From assembly GCF_019737615.1 (NCBI RefSeq), contig NZ_JAHKKS010000001.1:434001-498000 (forward strand): a DNA stretch of 64,000 nucleotides, read 5' to 3'. Origin of the DNA: Sphingobium xanthum. Its GTDB lineage: Bacteria > Pseudomonadota > Alphaproteobacteria > Sphingomonadales > Sphingomonadaceae. A program made the position numbers and the translations under genes. The notes beneath the pieces were generated by a model that ran no database searches, was not told the origin of the DNA, and saw only the letters and a list, made by a program, of their open reading frames with translations. Of this stretch, positions 25,769 through 35,370 are shown in pieces (position 1 is the first letter of the stretch; every line of letters begins with the position of its first letter).

Positions 25769-26956
25769 TCAGTTCGAATAGGGGCGGTGGAGAGCGATGT
25801 CGCGATTGAGCTCGACGCCGAAGCCCGGTCTGTCGAGTTCGCTCGCGCGGATCTTGCCGTTCACGGGCACGGGTTCGCCCAGCAGCTGCGGCGCGAACAT
25901 GGGCACGACTTCGGTCGGCCCCGGATGCATCATCAGGAACTCGGCGAACGGCGAATTGTGGCGGGTGATCACGAAATGATAGCTGTAGACCGACGAGCCA
26001 TGCGGGATCATCAGCACGCCCTTGCTGTCGGCATAATTGGCGATCTTGATGAGCTCGGTAACGCCGCCGCACCAGCCGACGTCCGGCTGGATGATGTCGC
26101 AGCACTCCATGTCCATCAGCATGCGGAAGCCCCAGCGCGTCGCTTCATGCTCGCCGGTGGTGACGAGCAGCCCTCGCGGCGCATTCTTCTTGAGCTCGGC
26201 ATAGCCCCAATAGTCATCGGGGCTGAGCGCTTCCTCGATCCACTTGAGGCCGCATTCCTTGTAGGCGCGGTGGGCGAGGCGCGTGGCATAATCGATGTCG
26301 AGCGCCATCCAGCAGTCGTACATCAGCCAGAAGTCGTCGCCGCATTTGGATCGCATGTCGGCCAGCAGCGCGATGTTCTTCTCCATGCCTTCCAGCCCTT
26401 CGGCGGGGCCATGATGCAGCGGCAGCTTGCCGCCGATGAAGCCCAGCTCCTTGGCGACGTCCGGGCGCGATCCGGTGGCGTAGAATTGCAGTTCGTCGCG
26501 CACCGCGCCGCCGAGCATGTGATAGACCGGCTCATCGCGCAGCTTGCCGAGCAGGTCCCAGATGGCGAGGTCGACCCCGGAGATGGCGTTGATGACCAGA
26601 CCCTTGCGGCCATAATATTGGGTCGAGAAATACATCTGGTCCCAGATCAGCTCATATTCCGCCGGGCTGCGGCCGATCAGAAAGCGCGAGAGATGCTTCT
26701 CGACGATGTAGCAGGCCGGCTCGCCGCCGGTCGTCACCGCGAAGCCGATCGTGCCGTCATCGGCTTCCAGTTCCACGACGAGCGTCCCGAGCACGTTGAT
26801 GCCGAAGCTCTGTCGCGACTGGCGATAAGCGGGATATTTCGCCATTGGCGTGGCGATATGGTCGTCGATCCAGTGACCGGCGCCCTGGTCGTGATAGTCC
26901 GCGCCGCCGCCACGGACGGTGAAGGCGCGGACATGTTTGATCTTCGGCAGAGCCAA
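25769..26956 (-). CDS. rhmD: L-rhamnonate dehydratase
   Basis: 395-residue enolase-superfamily enzyme that converts L-rhamnonate to 2-keto-3-deoxy-L-rhamnonate. The N-terminal part ([39 protein letters not shown]) and the C-terminal [19 protein letters not shown] and [12 protein letters not shown] closely follow E. coli RhmD as remembered, including the acid loop that other sugar-acid dehydratases lack. Metal ligands Asp/Glu/Glu occur in [17 protein letters not shown] and TGEHEATRW; the catalytic His is in the HGSSVYSYH segment. The start is TTG at 26956, 8 bases after AAGGAAC; no ATG fits. GH140 copy 2 ends 13 bases upstream. Confidence 0.94.
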   Translation of the reverse strand: MALPKIKHVRAFTVRGGGADYHDQGAGHWIDDHIATPMAKYPAYRQSRQSFGINVLGTLVVELEADDGTIGFAVTTGGEPACYIVEKHLSRFLIGRSPAEYELIWDQMYFSTQYYGRKGLVINAISGVDLAIWDLLGKLRDEPVYHMLGGAVRDELQFYATGSRPDVAKELGFIGGKLPLHHGPAEGLEGMEKNIALLADMRSKCGDDFWLMYDCWMALDIDYATRLAHRAYKECGLKWIEEALSPDDYWGYAELKKNAPRGLLVTTGEHEATRWGFRMLMDMECCDIIQPDVGWCGGVTELIKIANYADSKGVLMIPHGSSVYSYHFVITRHNSPFAEFLMMHPGPTEVVPMFAPQLLGEPVPVNGKIRASELDRPGFGVELNRDIALHRPYSN

Positions 26957-26969
26957 GGCGGTAGTTCCT

Positions 26970-28367
26970 TTATTCGGTCGCGGTGCGGCGGGCGTCGTCG
27001 AGCACCAGCACCCAGTCATTGCCCGGTGCGATCTCGCCCGGCGGATCGAAGCGGCGTGTGCCTGTGTTGGCGAACGTGCCGATCGGCGTCGTCTTGCCGT
27101 CGCGCGGCGAGTACCAGCCGGCGCGCACCTGCTTGCCGGCGATCGTGCCGAGCCGCATCGTGAACGGCCGCCCCGTATAGGTGTAGGCAAAGGCATAGCG
27201 CTTGCCCCGGCTCGCCAGCACGCGCTCGTAGCGCTCGCCATTGTCGGTGATCAGCGACTGATCCGGCACGCGCTCGAGCATCGGGCGTGCTTCGATCAGC
27301 GTGCGGACATGGCGCATCTGGTCCGCGCCGGGCGCGCGCGGCGCCTCCATGGCCTCGTACCAGGGAATGTCCGCCTCGAAATTCTTCGTGTCGGCGCCCG
27401 GCAGGAAGAACTGCATGATGTTATTCTCGCCATAGGTGTGGCCGAAGGCGCCGGCCATCACGGCCCACCAGGCATAGCGGCGCACGTCGGCCGCCAGCCA
27501 GCGCGGCTGCGGCGGCTTCTCGTGCAGGCCGTGCGGAATATTCTCGTAGGAAGGTTCGCCGTCGATCGTCGGCTTGGCGGGCAGCTTCACCCAGTCCTCG
27601 GCGACATAGCGCCAATTATCCTCGCCCTTAGCGTTCGCGCCTTCCTGCGCATAGGAGCGGTGGCCGGACTGGAACATGTTGAAGTCCAGCCATTTCGCGT
27701 CATGCCATTGCCACGATGAGTCCGTGCGGCCGATCGGGTGGAAGGTCATCAGCTGCTGCGGCGCGATCGACTTGATCGTCGTGCCGAGCGCATCCCATGC
27801 CGCGCTGTTCTGTTCGGAGCGGGTATCGCCGCCGTTCAGCCAGATGATGTTCGTCCGCTTGCCATAGCGCTCCGCCATGAAGCGGCCGTAGGTCGGCGCA
27901 TTGGCGGGCGTGAGAATCTTGTTCATCGCGATGTCGCCCCAGACGGGCACCAAAGCGAGATAGAGACCAAGTTCTTCGGCCCGCGTGGCGACCCAGTCGA
28001 GATGATCCCAATAGTCATATTCCGTGCTCTGGGCGGGGTCGCTCCCCGGCGTCGTGCGCGGGCGGGCGGGATCACCGTCGATCAGCGCGGCCGATCCGTT
28101 GCGGCTCGTCATCTTCGGCGTGTGCAGCACCATCACCTGGATGACGTTGAAACCCTGACGCTGTCGGGTCTGGAGATATTTTTCCGTCTCGGCCCGGTCG
28201 AGCCGGCTGAGCAGCAGCCAGGCCGTGTCACCCAGCCAGAAGAAAGGCTTGCCGCCGGCAAGGAGATAATGACCACCGGGCGCGACCGACAGCGCCTGCG
28301 TCTCGGCCGCTGCGGGCATCGCCGCGATGGCGGCGAGCGCTGCGAGCGAGATCGAGCGGAGGTGCAT
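26970..28367 (-). CDS. GH140 apiosidase-like glycoside hydrolase, copy 2
   Basis: 465 residues with a signal peptide ([20 protein letters not shown], cut near AEA/AET). Same architecture as copy 1 at 16799-18199: DUF4038 barrel with [34 protein letters not shown] (candidate catalytic Asp) and [15 protein letters not shown] (candidate catalytic Glu), then a C-terminal beta domain with [13 protein letters not shown]. First gene of the ten-gene minus-strand run; an AT-rich palindrome lies 67-76 bases upstream. Two divergent paralogues in one operon suggest two different linkages or apiose acceptors. Family from motifs, substrate inferred. Confidence 0.88.
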   Translation of the reverse strand: MHLRSISLAALAAIAAMPAAAETQALSVAPGGHYLLAGGKPFFWLGDTAWLLLSRLDRAETEKYLQTRQRQGFNVIQVMVLHTPKMTSRNGSAALIDGDPARPRTTPGSDPAQSTEYDYWDHLDWVATRAEELGLYLALVPVWGDIAMNKILTPANAPTYGRFMAERYGKRTNIIWLNGGDTRSEQNSAAWDALGTTIKSIAPQQLMTFHPIGRTDSSWQWHDAKWLDFNMFQSGHRSYAQEGANAKGEDNWRYVAEDWVKLPAKPTIDGEPSYENIPHGLHEKPPQPRWLAADVRRYAWWAVMAGAFGHTYGENNIMQFFLPGADTKNFEADIPWYEAMEAPRAPGADQMRHVRTLIEARPMLERVPDQSLITDNGERYERVLASRGKRYAFAYTYTGRPFTMRLGTIAGKQVRAGWYSPRDGKTTPIGTFANTGTRRFDPPGEIAPGNDWVLVLDDARRTATE

Positions 28368-28422
28368 TGTCCAGACGTCCTTCCCCTGAAAGCACGGGCC
28401 TTTGCGATGCCCGCGCCTGAGA

Positions 28423-28452
28423 CGTCTCATTGTATAATATTATTAATTGAGT
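28423..28452. promoter_or_regulatory. AT-rich palindrome before GH140 copy 2
   Basis: TGTATAATATTATTAATTGA in otherwise GC-rich DNA; the core ATAATATTAT (28434-28443) is a perfect palindrome. It lies in the 84-bp gap upstream of the ten-gene run and just after glcF. Similar AT-rich near-palindromes occur near 34296, 44775 and 51080, so a shared regulator or promoter motif is possible. Confidence 0.4.
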
Positions 28453-29762
28453 CAACCGCCGGCGCGTGCTGCATGCGCCTTTAATTGCTCCGGAGCGGGT
28501 CCGCCGGTGGCCCAATCGAGCAGTTCGACGGTATGGACTACGGGCACGCCGATGCGCGAACCGATCTGCATCGCGCAGCCGATATTGCCGGTCGCGATGA
28601 CGTCTGCGTCGAGCTGGGCGAGATTGGCCGCCTTGCGATCGCCGAGCTGCCCGGCAATCTCCGGCTGGAGAATATTGTAGGTCCCTGCCGAGCCGCAGCA
28701 GAGATGCGCTTCGGCCGGCGTGCGCACGGTGTAGCCGGCGTTGACCAGGAGTCGCTTGGGGGCCTCGGTGACTTTCTGCCCGTGCTGCAGCGAGCAGGCG
28801 GCATGATAGGCCACTGTCAGCCCGCGTCCGTCGCCGACAGGCAAGTCGGCCTCGACCAGCCATTCGCTGATATCCCTGGCGAGCGCCGACACCTGCGCCG
28901 CCTTCTCCGCATAAGCGGGATCGTTGCGTAGCATGAAGCCATAGTCCTTGATCGTCGTGCCGCAGCCCGAAGCGGTGACGATGATCGCGGCCAACCCGCC
29001 CGTCTCGATCTCGCGCGTCCAGGCGTCGACGTTGCGCCGCGCGGCATTCAGGCCGTCTTCCTCGCGCCCCATATGATGGACGAGCGCGCCGCAGCATTGC
29101 TCGCCCGCCGCGAACACCACGTCATAGCCGGCGCGGTTGAGGAGACGGACGGCGGCTGCGCGAAACTCGGGTCGCAGCACGGGCTCGGCGCAGCCCTGCA
29201 ACAGGGCCACGCGGCCTTTCGCGTGGGTTGCCTTGGATGGCTCCAGGCTTGCCTGCGGAGGCAGGCTTCTCGGGGCGAGGGCGAGCATCGCTGCAAGCGG
29301 CTTCAGCGCAGCAAACTTGGCAAACAGCGGTGCGAAAGGGCGTCCGAGGGCTGCGGCGCCCAGCGCGAGCCGGAAACGTCCCGGATTCGGCAGCACCCAA
29401 GCCAAAATGCTGCGCAACATTTTCTCGTGCCAGGGGCGGTCGTAGCGCTCGTGGATATAGGCGCGGGCATGATCGACGAGGTGCATGTAGTTCACGCCCG
29501 ATGGGCATGTCGTCATGCAGGACAGGCAGGAGAGACAGCGGTCGATATGCTTGACCACCTTGGCGCTCGGCTGGCGCTCATTCTCCAGCATGTCCTTGAT
29601 CAGGTAGATGCGGCCGCGCGGGCTATCGAGCTCGTCGCCGAGCAGCGCATAGGTCGGGCAAGTCGCCGTGCAGAAGCCGCAATGCACGCATTTGCGGATC
29701 ACGCCTTCGGATGACGCCATGGCCGGATCGGCGAGCTGCTCGGGGGTGAATTGCGTTTGCAT
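28452..29762 (-). CDS. glcF: Glycolate oxidase-type iron-sulfur subunit
   Basis: 436 residues: two 4Fe-4S motifs (CVHCGFCTATCPTY and CLSCLSCMTTCPSGVNY) then two CCG domains (GEQCCGALVHHMG, LCCGSAGTYNI). It receives electrons from the FAD subunits GlcD/GlcE and passes them to quinone. The ATG abuts the glcE stop with no gap. It is the last gene of the DeoR-led minus-strand run. A small perfect hairpin (GCCTGC...GCAGGC, near 29253-29270) falls in the region joining the two halves of the protein. Substrate can be glycolate or lactate in this family. Confidence 0.92.
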   Translation of the reverse strand: MQTQFTPEQLADPAMASSEGVIRKCVHCGFCTATCPTYALLGDELDSPRGRIYLIKDMLENERQPSAKVVKHIDRCLSCLSCMTTCPSGVNYMHLVDHARAYIHERYDRPWHEKMLRSILAWVLPNPGRFRLALGAAALGRPFAPLFAKFAALKPLAAMLALAPRSLPPQASLEPSKATHAKGRVALLQGCAEPVLRPEFRAAAVRLLNRAGYDVVFAAGEQCCGALVHHMGREEDGLNAARRNVDAWTREIETGGLAAIIVTASGCGTTIKDYGFMLRNDPAYAEKAAQVSALARDISEWLVEADLPVGDGRGLTVAYHAACSLQHGQKVTEAPKRLLVNAGYTVRTPAEAHLCCGSAGTYNILQPEIAGQLGDRKAANLAQLDADVIATGNIGCAMQIGSRIGVPVVHTVELLDWATGGPAPEQLKAHAARAGG

Positions 29763-30896
29763 CTAGCTGTGGCCCCCGAACCGTCCGGTCTCGAATACCC
29801 CATTGGGATCGAAGGCACGCCGCACACGTGTTTCCAGCGCTGCAAGGGGCGCGGCTTGCGGATGAAGCGTCGGCACGGTCGCGCGCATCGCGGCATCGGC
29901 GCGGATCAGGGTCGCGTGGCCGCCCACCTTGCTTGCGGCGGCGCGGATTGCCTGCGAGTCGGTCGCACTCGCCAGCCAGATCAGGCCACCGGCCCAGTCG
30001 AACAGCCAGTCGGCGTCGCCAAGCGTCCTGACGACGGTCGCTGCTTCCTTCGCGGGCACGATGATCCGCCAAAGCGGCTTGTCGGAAGGCAGTGGGCTGG
30101 CGTGTCTTACGGCCTCCCAAAGAGCGGCGCCGTCTGGACCGTCGAGCGTATCGAGGCCGCCCAGCAAGCGAACCAGCGTCTCGGCCCGAGCGTCGATGGA
30201 GCTGGGAAAGCCGTCGAGCCGGATCGCGGTCAGCGCGTCCCCATTCCAGTTCGGAAGATGGGCCGCCGCCGAGACCTCGGCCGCCGATCCCAGCGCGCGC
30301 GCCAAGGCTACCACTGCCGCCGCAGGATCGAGGCCCCGTAGCACGAGCGTCCGCTGCTCGCGAGGTGCAGGCAGGACCTTCAGCGTCAGTTCCGTCATGG
30401 CCACCAGCCGGCCCCAACTGCCCGTGACCAGCTTGGGCAGATCATAGCCGGTGACGTTCTTGACGACCTTTGCCCCGGCGATGAAGCGTTCGCTGCGGCC
30501 CGAGACCCCCTCAAAGCCGAGCAGATGATCGCGCGCCGCGCCGCGGCTGAGGCGCGAGGGGCCTGAGACGCCCGCCGCGATCACGCCGCCGATCGTCGCT
30601 TGTCCCGGTGTTCCGCCAAGTAGCGCGGCATGATCGAACGGATCGAAGGCCAGCATCTGTCCTTCACCCGCGACCAGAGCCTGCACATCGACAAGCGGCG
30701 TGCCGGCGCGGACGGTCAGCACCAGCTCGGGCGGATCATAGTCGACCACGCCAGTGAAGCCGCGCATGTCGATGCGCGTCGCGTCGGGCGAGGGCGCGCC
30801 GATCGCATCCTTGCTGCCGCCTCCGCGCAGCATCAGCGGGGCGGTTGCAGCCGAGATTGCCTCGCACAGCTCATCTGTGGTGGCCGGTCGCAGCAT
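29763..30896 (-). CDS. glcE: Glycolate oxidase-type FAD-binding subunit
   Basis: 377 residues with one FAD_binding_4 (PCMH) domain: GGTPGQATIGGVIAAGVSGP and GAKVVKNVTGYDLPKLVTGS are the family flavin-binding segments. It has the shorter GlcE layout without the large C-terminal cap. The ATG at 30896 is one base after the glcD stop; a longer open frame into glcD was rejected because it overlaps GlcD coding sequence. Forms the membrane-associated oxidase with GlcD and GlcF. Confidence 0.9.
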   Translation of the reverse strand: MLRPATTDELCEAISAATAPLMLRGGGSKDAIGAPSPDATRIDMRGFTGVVDYDPPELVLTVRAGTPLVDVQALVAGEGQMLAFDPFDHAALLGGTPGQATIGGVIAAGVSGPSRLSRGAARDHLLGFEGVSGRSERFIAGAKVVKNVTGYDLPKLVTGSWGRLVAMTELTLKVLPAPREQRTLVLRGLDPAAAVVALARALGSAAEVSAAAHLPNWNGDALTAIRLDGFPSSIDARAETLVRLLGGLDTLDGPDGAALWEAVRHASPLPSDKPLWRIIVPAKEAATVVRTLGDADWLFDWAGGLIWLASATDSQAIRAAASKVGGHATLIRADAAMRATVPTLHPQAAPLAALETRVRRAFDPNGVFETGRFGGHS

Positions 30897-30897
30897 C

Positions 30898-32391
30898 CTA
30901 GAAGCGCGGCAGATCGGGGAAAGGCACCTGTCCCTTGTGGACATGCATACGGCCAAGCTCGGCGCAGCGATGCAGCTCCGGGAACATCTTGCCAGGATTG
31001 AGCAACAATTCCGGGTCGAACGCGCATTTGACGCGCTGCTGGTGCGCGAGATCGACCTTGCTGAACATCTCCGGCATCAGATCGCGCTTCTCGACGCCGA
31101 CGCCATGCTCGCCGGTCAACACGCCGCCAACCTCGACGCACAGCTTAAGGATATCGGCGCCGAACGCCTCTGCCTCGTCGAGCTGACCCGGCTGGTTCGC
31201 ATCGTAGAGAATGAGCGGGTGGAGATTGCCGTCGCCGGCATGGAACACGTTGATGACGCCGAGGCCGTGATGATCCGACAGTTCGCGCATCCGCGCCAGC
31301 ACATCTGGCAGGCGGCGGCGCGGGATCGTCCCGTCCATGCAGAGATAATCCGGCGCGAGGCGTCCGGCGGCGGGGAAGGCGGCCTTGCGTCCGGCCCAGA
31401 AGGCGAGGCGTTCGCTGTCGTCGCGCGAGGTTCGGACCGAGATCGCGCCATTGGCGCGCGCAATTGCCTCGACCTCGCCAAGGAGATGATTGCACTCCGC
31501 CGCTGGGCCATCGAGCTCGACAATGAGCAGCGCCTCGACATCGAGCGGATAGCCGACCTGCACGAACGCTTCGGCCGCATGGACGGCGGGCCGGTCCATC
31601 ATTTCCATGCCGGCCGGGATGATGCCGGCCGCGATCACGTCGGCGACGCATTTGCCCGCGCCCTCGACGCTCGGGAAGCCGATGAGCAATGCGCGCGCCG
31701 TCTCGGGGCGAGGAAGCAGGCGCACGATCACTTCGGTGACGACGCCGAGCAGACCTTCCGATCCAACGATCAGCCCGAGCAGATCGAGGCCTGCCGGTTC
31801 CAACCCGCGCCCGCCGAGGCGGATGATCTCGCCCTCGATCGTCACCAGCTCGACGCCGAGCACATTGTTGGTGGTGAGGCCATATTTGAGGCAATGCACG
31901 CCGCCGCTATTCTCCGCGACATTGCCGCCGATCGTGCAAGCGATCTGGCTGGAGGGATCGGGCGCATAATAGAAGCCCTCGTCCTCGACGGCGCGGGTGA
32001 TTGCGAGATTGGTGACGCCCGGCTGCACGACGGCGATCCGGTCGACATAATCGATATCGAGGACACGGTTGAACCGCGCCATGCCGAGCAGTACCCCGTC
32101 GGCCAGGGGCAGGGCACCACCCGAGAGAGATGTGCCGGCGCCGCGCGGCACGACCTTGACCTTATTGGCGTGGCACCAGGCGAGGATCGCCGCGACCTGC
32201 GCGGTCGTTTCGGGCAGCGCGACGACCATCGGCAGCTGGCGATAGGCGGTCAGCGCGTCCGTCTCATAGGGCCGCAAGCCATCCACATCGTCGATCACGC
32301 CTTCGCCCGGGACGATCGCGCGCATCGCAGCGACGATCTCGCCACGGCGGGCGAGCGTCTCTTCATCAGGCTTGGGCATGAGCAGCGACAT
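30898..32391 (-). CDS. glcD: Glycolate/lactate oxidase FAD subunit
   Basis: 497 residues: PCMH FAD domain (VVPRGAGTSLSGGALPLADG, CTIGGNVAENSGGVHCLKYG) and the FAD-oxidase C-terminal domain (FHAGDGNLHPLILYD, GGVLTGEHGVGVEKRDLM). Oxidises glycolate to glyoxylate, or lactate in some relatives. It sits directly downstream of the L-rhamnose dehydrogenase gene (12-bp gap), so a C2 or C3 hydroxy acid formed in the island is the expected substrate. Start ATG is at 32391. Confidence 0.92.
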   Translation of the reverse strand: MSLLMPKPDEETLARRGEIVAAMRAIVPGEGVIDDVDGLRPYETDALTAYRQLPMVVALPETTAQVAAILAWCHANKVKVVPRGAGTSLSGGALPLADGVLLGMARFNRVLDIDYVDRIAVVQPGVTNLAITRAVEDEGFYYAPDPSSQIACTIGGNVAENSGGVHCLKYGLTTNNVLGVELVTIEGEIIRLGGRGLEPAGLDLLGLIVGSEGLLGVVTEVIVRLLPRPETARALLIGFPSVEGAGKCVADVIAAGIIPAGMEMMDRPAVHAAEAFVQVGYPLDVEALLIVELDGPAAECNHLLGEVEAIARANGAISVRTSRDDSERLAFWAGRKAAFPAAGRLAPDYLCMDGTIPRRRLPDVLARMRELSDHHGLGVINVFHAGDGNLHPLILYDANQPGQLDEAEAFGADILKLCVEVGGVLTGEHGVGVEKRDLMPEMFSKVDLAHQQRVKCAFDPELLLNPGKMFPELHRCAELGRMHVHKGQVPFPDLPRF

Positions 32392-32403
32392 TGACGTCGA
32401 TGT

Positions 32404-33168
32404 CTATTGCAGGTTTACAAAAGCGCCGCCATCAACGAGCAGCGCGGCGCCAGTAACATAGGCCGCCATGTCCGAGGCGAGGAACACGATCGGCCCCGCC
32501 AGGTCCTCGGATTCGCCAAGTCGGCCGAGCGGGATGCGCGCGGTCATGCGATCGCGCTTGTCCTGATCGGCGAGGTCCTCCTTGTTGATCTCGGTCAGGA
32601 TCGTGCCCGGCAGCACGGAATTGCAGCGTATGCCGTGCTTGCCGAGCGCGATCGCGGCCGACTGCATCAGGGAATGCACGCCGGCCTTGGTGGGGGTGTA
32701 GTGCGTCTGAAACTCGCCGCCGACGAGCGCCGAGATGGAGGAGACCGCGACGATCGCGCCGCCGTCGCCCTGCTTCACCATCTGGTTGGCGGCCGCCTGC
32801 ACCATATAATAAGCGCCGTGCAGGTTGACGCGGAAGGTGCGGTCGACCGTCTCGACCGGCATGTCGAGAAAAGCGTGGAACGGGCAGATGCCGGCGTTCG
32901 AGACCATCACATCGACGCGCCCGAATGCCTCCACCGCCTTTGCGACAAAATCGGTCGCGGTCTCGGGCAGCGCAACGTCGCCCTTCACGGCGAGACCCCT
33001 CTGCCCGAGCGCCTTGATCTGCGCGATGCAGGAGGCGGCCTTGTCATCGCTCGAGGCGAAGTTGATCGCGACGTTCGCGCCATGCTGCGCCGCGCCAATC
33101 GCCGCCGCGCGGCCAATGCCGGTCGAGCCGCCGGTGATCAGCACGGTCCTGCCTTCGAGAAGTTTCAT
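32404..33168 (-). CDS. L-rhamnose 1-dehydrogenase (SDR)
   Basis: 254 residues, classical SDR with [10 protein letters not shown] and YTPTKAG active site. The stretches [34 protein letters not shown] and [19 protein letters not shown] agree closely with the characterised bacterial L-rhamnose 1-dehydrogenases (Azotobacter/Sphingomonas LRA1) as remembered, including the PFH segment missing in general SDRs. Oxidises L-rhamnose to L-rhamnono-lactone, the entry step of the non-phosphorylating pathway whose later genes lie at 23262-26956. Overlaps lldD by four bases (ATGA). Confidence 0.92.
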   Translation of the reverse strand: MKLLEGRTVLITGGSTGIGRAAAIGAAQHGANVAINFASSDDKAASCIAQIKALGQRGLAVKGDVALPETATDFVAKAVEAFGRVDVMVSNAGICPFHAFLDMPVETVDRTFRVNLHGAYYMVQAAANQMVKQGDGGAIVAVSSISALVGGEFQTHYTPTKAGVHSLMQSAAIALGKHGIRCNSVLPGTILTEINKEDLADQDKRDRMTARIPLGRLGESEDLAGPIVFLASDMAAYVTGAALLVDGGAFVNLQ

Positions 33169-34304
33169 CGCACATCCTCTGCAAGGATCGAGCGGTCGAT
33201 CGCATCGATCCGGTTCACGCCGGTCAGTGTCATCGCGACCGTCATTTCCTTGGCGATCAGCTCGAACAGCTTGGTGACGCCCGCCTCACCCTGCGCGGCG
33301 AGCGCGTAGACCCATGCTCGGCCGAGCAGGACGCCTTTGGCGCCGAGCGCCAGCATGCGCACGACATCGAGACCATTGCGGACACCGCCATCGGCCAGCA
33401 CCGTCAGTCTGTCGCCGACCGCGTCGGCAATGGCGGGGAGGGCGCGTGCGGTCGACTTGACACCGTCGAGCTGGCGGCCGCCATGGTTGGAGACGACGAT
33501 GCCATTGGCGCCGATCGCCGCCGCTTCTCGCGCGTCCTCCGGATCGAGAATACCCTTGATGACGAGCGGGCCGTCCCATTCGGCGCGAATCCAGTCGAGA
33601 TCATGCCATTGGATCGACGGATCGAAGTTTGCGCCCAGCCAGCCCATATAGTCGTTTAGACCGCTCTTGTTGCCGAGCACGGGCTTCAGGTTGCCGAGCG
33701 TATGTGGCCGGCCCAGTAGGCCCACATCGAGCGCCCAGCGCGGATGCGTCATCGCCTGCAGTACGCGACGGAGCGGGGCATTGGGGCCGGACATGCCGGA
33801 ATGCGCATCGCGATAGCGAGCGCCCGGCACCGGCATATCGACCGTGAACACCATCGCTTGCGCGCCGTTCGCCTTGGCCGTAGCGATCAGGTCACGCATG
33901 AACGCGCGGTCCTTGATGACGTAGAGCTGGAACCAGAAGGGGTGCGCAATCCGCGCCACATCCTCGATCGGGCAGATCGACACGGTCGACAGGCACAAGG
34001 GCACGCCGGCCGCCTTCGCCGCGCGGGCGGCCTGCAATTCACCGCGCCTTGCATACATGCCGCCGATCCCCACCGGGCCGAGCGCGACGGGGAGCGAGAC
34101 TTGCCGACCGAACAGGGTCGTGCACAGATCGATCGACGCGACATCCTTGAGTACGCGCTGACGCAGTTCGATGCCGGCAAGGTCGCTCACATTGCGGCGC
34201 AGCGTCTCCTCGGCATAGGCGCCCCCATCGGCATAGTCGAAAAGGAAGCGCGGCAGCTTGCGCCGCGCGGCTTCCCGAAAATCCGTAGCGGATGAAATAA
34301 TCAT
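33165..34304 (-). CDS. lldD: FMN-dependent L-lactate dehydrogenase
   Basis: 379 residues of the FMN hydroxyacid dehydrogenase family, quinone-linked at the inner membrane. [66 protein letters not shown] and [12 protein letters not shown] (catalytic His, substrate Arg) match E. coli LldD over the whole length. The start at ATG 34304 was chosen because it gives the MIIS start of LldD; an in-frame TTG at 34340 would add twelve residues. It would oxidise the L-lactate released by the FAH-family hydrolase to pyruvate, closing the rhamnose route. Confidence 0.93.
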   Translation of the reverse strand: MIISSATDFREAARRKLPRFLFDYADGGAYAEETLRRNVSDLAGIELRQRVLKDVASIDLCTTLFGRQVSLPVALGPVGIGGMYARRGELQAARAAKAAGVPLCLSTVSICPIEDVARIAHPFWFQLYVIKDRAFMRDLIATAKANGAQAMVFTVDMPVPGARYRDAHSGMSGPNAPLRRVLQAMTHPRWALDVGLLGRPHTLGNLKPVLGNKSGLNDYMGWLGANFDPSIQWHDLDWIRAEWDGPLVIKGILDPEDAREAAAIGANGIVVSNHGGRQLDGVKSTARALPAIADAVGDRLTVLADGGVRNGLDVVRMLALGAKGVLLGRAWVYALAAQGEAGVTKLFELIAKEMTVAMTLTGVNRIDAIDRSILAEDVR

Positions 34305-34310
34305 ATTATT
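34296..34310. promoter_or_regulatory. AT-rich palindrome across the lldD start codon
   Basis: AATAAT-CAT-ATTATT, a perfect 6-bp inverted repeat whose 3-base spacer is the lldD start codon on the minus strand. Could be an operator, or simply an unstructured AT-rich initiation region. It resembles the AT-rich sites at 28434, 44775 and 51080. Confidence 0.3.
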
Positions 34311-34364
34311 CGCCGTGACGCGCCATGGGCGTGCCGTCAAGAGGTGTGTCGGAGAGAATGCGCC

Positions 34365-35351
34365 TCAATAGGACGTGAACAGCGCTTCCCGTGCAAGCTT
34401 TAGTGCCGTAACGGCATCATGCGCGTCCTGCGCCTTCTGCATCGCATCGAAATCGAGCTTGTCGAGCGCCCGCTCGATGCCCTTGAGAAAGTCGATCGCG
34501 GAATTGGCGACCGCCACCGAATCCTCGCGGAACGGGAACTGGTCGAGCTGCCACACGCCTTCCCACTTGTTCTTGCGCAGCGTGTAGAAGAACTCGAACA
34601 GCTCGATCGGATGGACGGAACCGGCGATCAGATCGTCGTCCCAGCTGCGGAAATTGTCATTAACGTCCATCCCGAACAGCCGTCCATGATCGATGGCGAG
34701 CTGCGCCGCATCGGCCGGGCTTTCGCCGCCGTAGAGCGAGTGGCCGAAGTCGAGCAGGATGCCGACATTGGGCACGCCCATCTTCTCGATGCCGAGCAGG
34801 GTGCGCGCCACGCTGTCATAGCTCATGTGGACGCGCGGCTCGCGCGGCTTGTATTCGATGACGAAGTTGAGATCGGGATTCTGCCCGGCCAGTTCGGCGA
34901 TGCCGTCGATCGAATGACGCCAGAGTTTTCCATGGTCGACCTGGAAGGGATAATCCCAACCGTCCTGCCCTGGCCAGAGCTTCACATAGCTGGCGTTGAA
35001 GCGGCGTACGACATTGGCCGCGTCGTTGACCATCTCGTTGGCGAGCTTGCGCACGCCCGGATCGGGGTTAGTGAAGGCGCCCTTGGCGAACTGGCGCGTG
35101 TAGATTTCCGGCGTGATGCCGATGACGGAGAGGTTGTTGCGCTTCAGCGCGTCCTCGACCTTCTCGAACGAGGTTTCGCCGCCGGGGAAGGGGTAGTTGA
35201 TGTCCACCACGGAGAGGTCGTTCACCTGCCCGGCGAGGTCGATCATCTCGATCAGCGTGCGGGGAGGGCCGTAGCCGTCGGTCGCATAGCGGTCCACGTA
35301 GGTCGCGAAGTGCCAGATGCCGGCACCATATTTCTGATTGCTCACGGTCAT
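34365..35351 (-). CDS. TIM-barrel sugar isomerase/epimerase (candidate D-apiose isomerase)
   Basis: 328 residues of the xylose-isomerase-like/AP-endonuclease-2 TIM barrel family ([76 protein letters not shown]). The Glu/Asp/His/Asp metal set typical of the family is present in those segments. Divergent neighbours are a split transketolase and an FGGY kinase. Isomerase + kinase + split transketolase is the composition of the published D-apiose route (apiose to apulose, phosphorylation, transketolase), and the island has two GH140 genes, so D-apiose isomerase is the preferred guess. Other aldose-ketose isomerases are possible. Confidence 0.7.
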   Translation of the reverse strand: MTVSNQKYGAGIWHFATYVDRYATDGYGPPRTLIEMIDLAGQVNDLSVVDINYPFPGGETSFEKVEDALKRNNLSVIGITPEIYTRQFAKGAFTNPDPGVRKLANEMVNDAANVVRRFNASYVKLWPGQDGWDYPFQVDHGKLWRHSIDGIAELAGQNPDLNFVIEYKPREPRVHMSYDSVARTLLGIEKMGVPNVGILLDFGHSLYGGESPADAAQLAIDHGRLFGMDVNDNFRSWDDDLIAGSVHPIELFEFFYTLRKNKWEGVWQLDQFPFREDSVAVANSAIDFLKGIERALDKLDFDAMQKAQDAHDAVTALKLAREALFTSY

Positions 35352-35370
35352 TCTCTCCTGTGAGGAAATG

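Noticed and set aside
25769..26956. Reading the enolase-superfamily gene as D-galactonate dehydratase
   Set aside because: N-terminal and C-terminal stretches follow L-rhamnonate dehydratase closely, and the gene lies among rhamnose genes.
29253..29270. Small GCCTGC/GCAGGC hairpin in glcF as a further in-frame mobile palindrome
   Set aside because: Only one short stem, without the paired arms or the CCCTCCC core of the other units; could be chance in GC-rich coding DNA.
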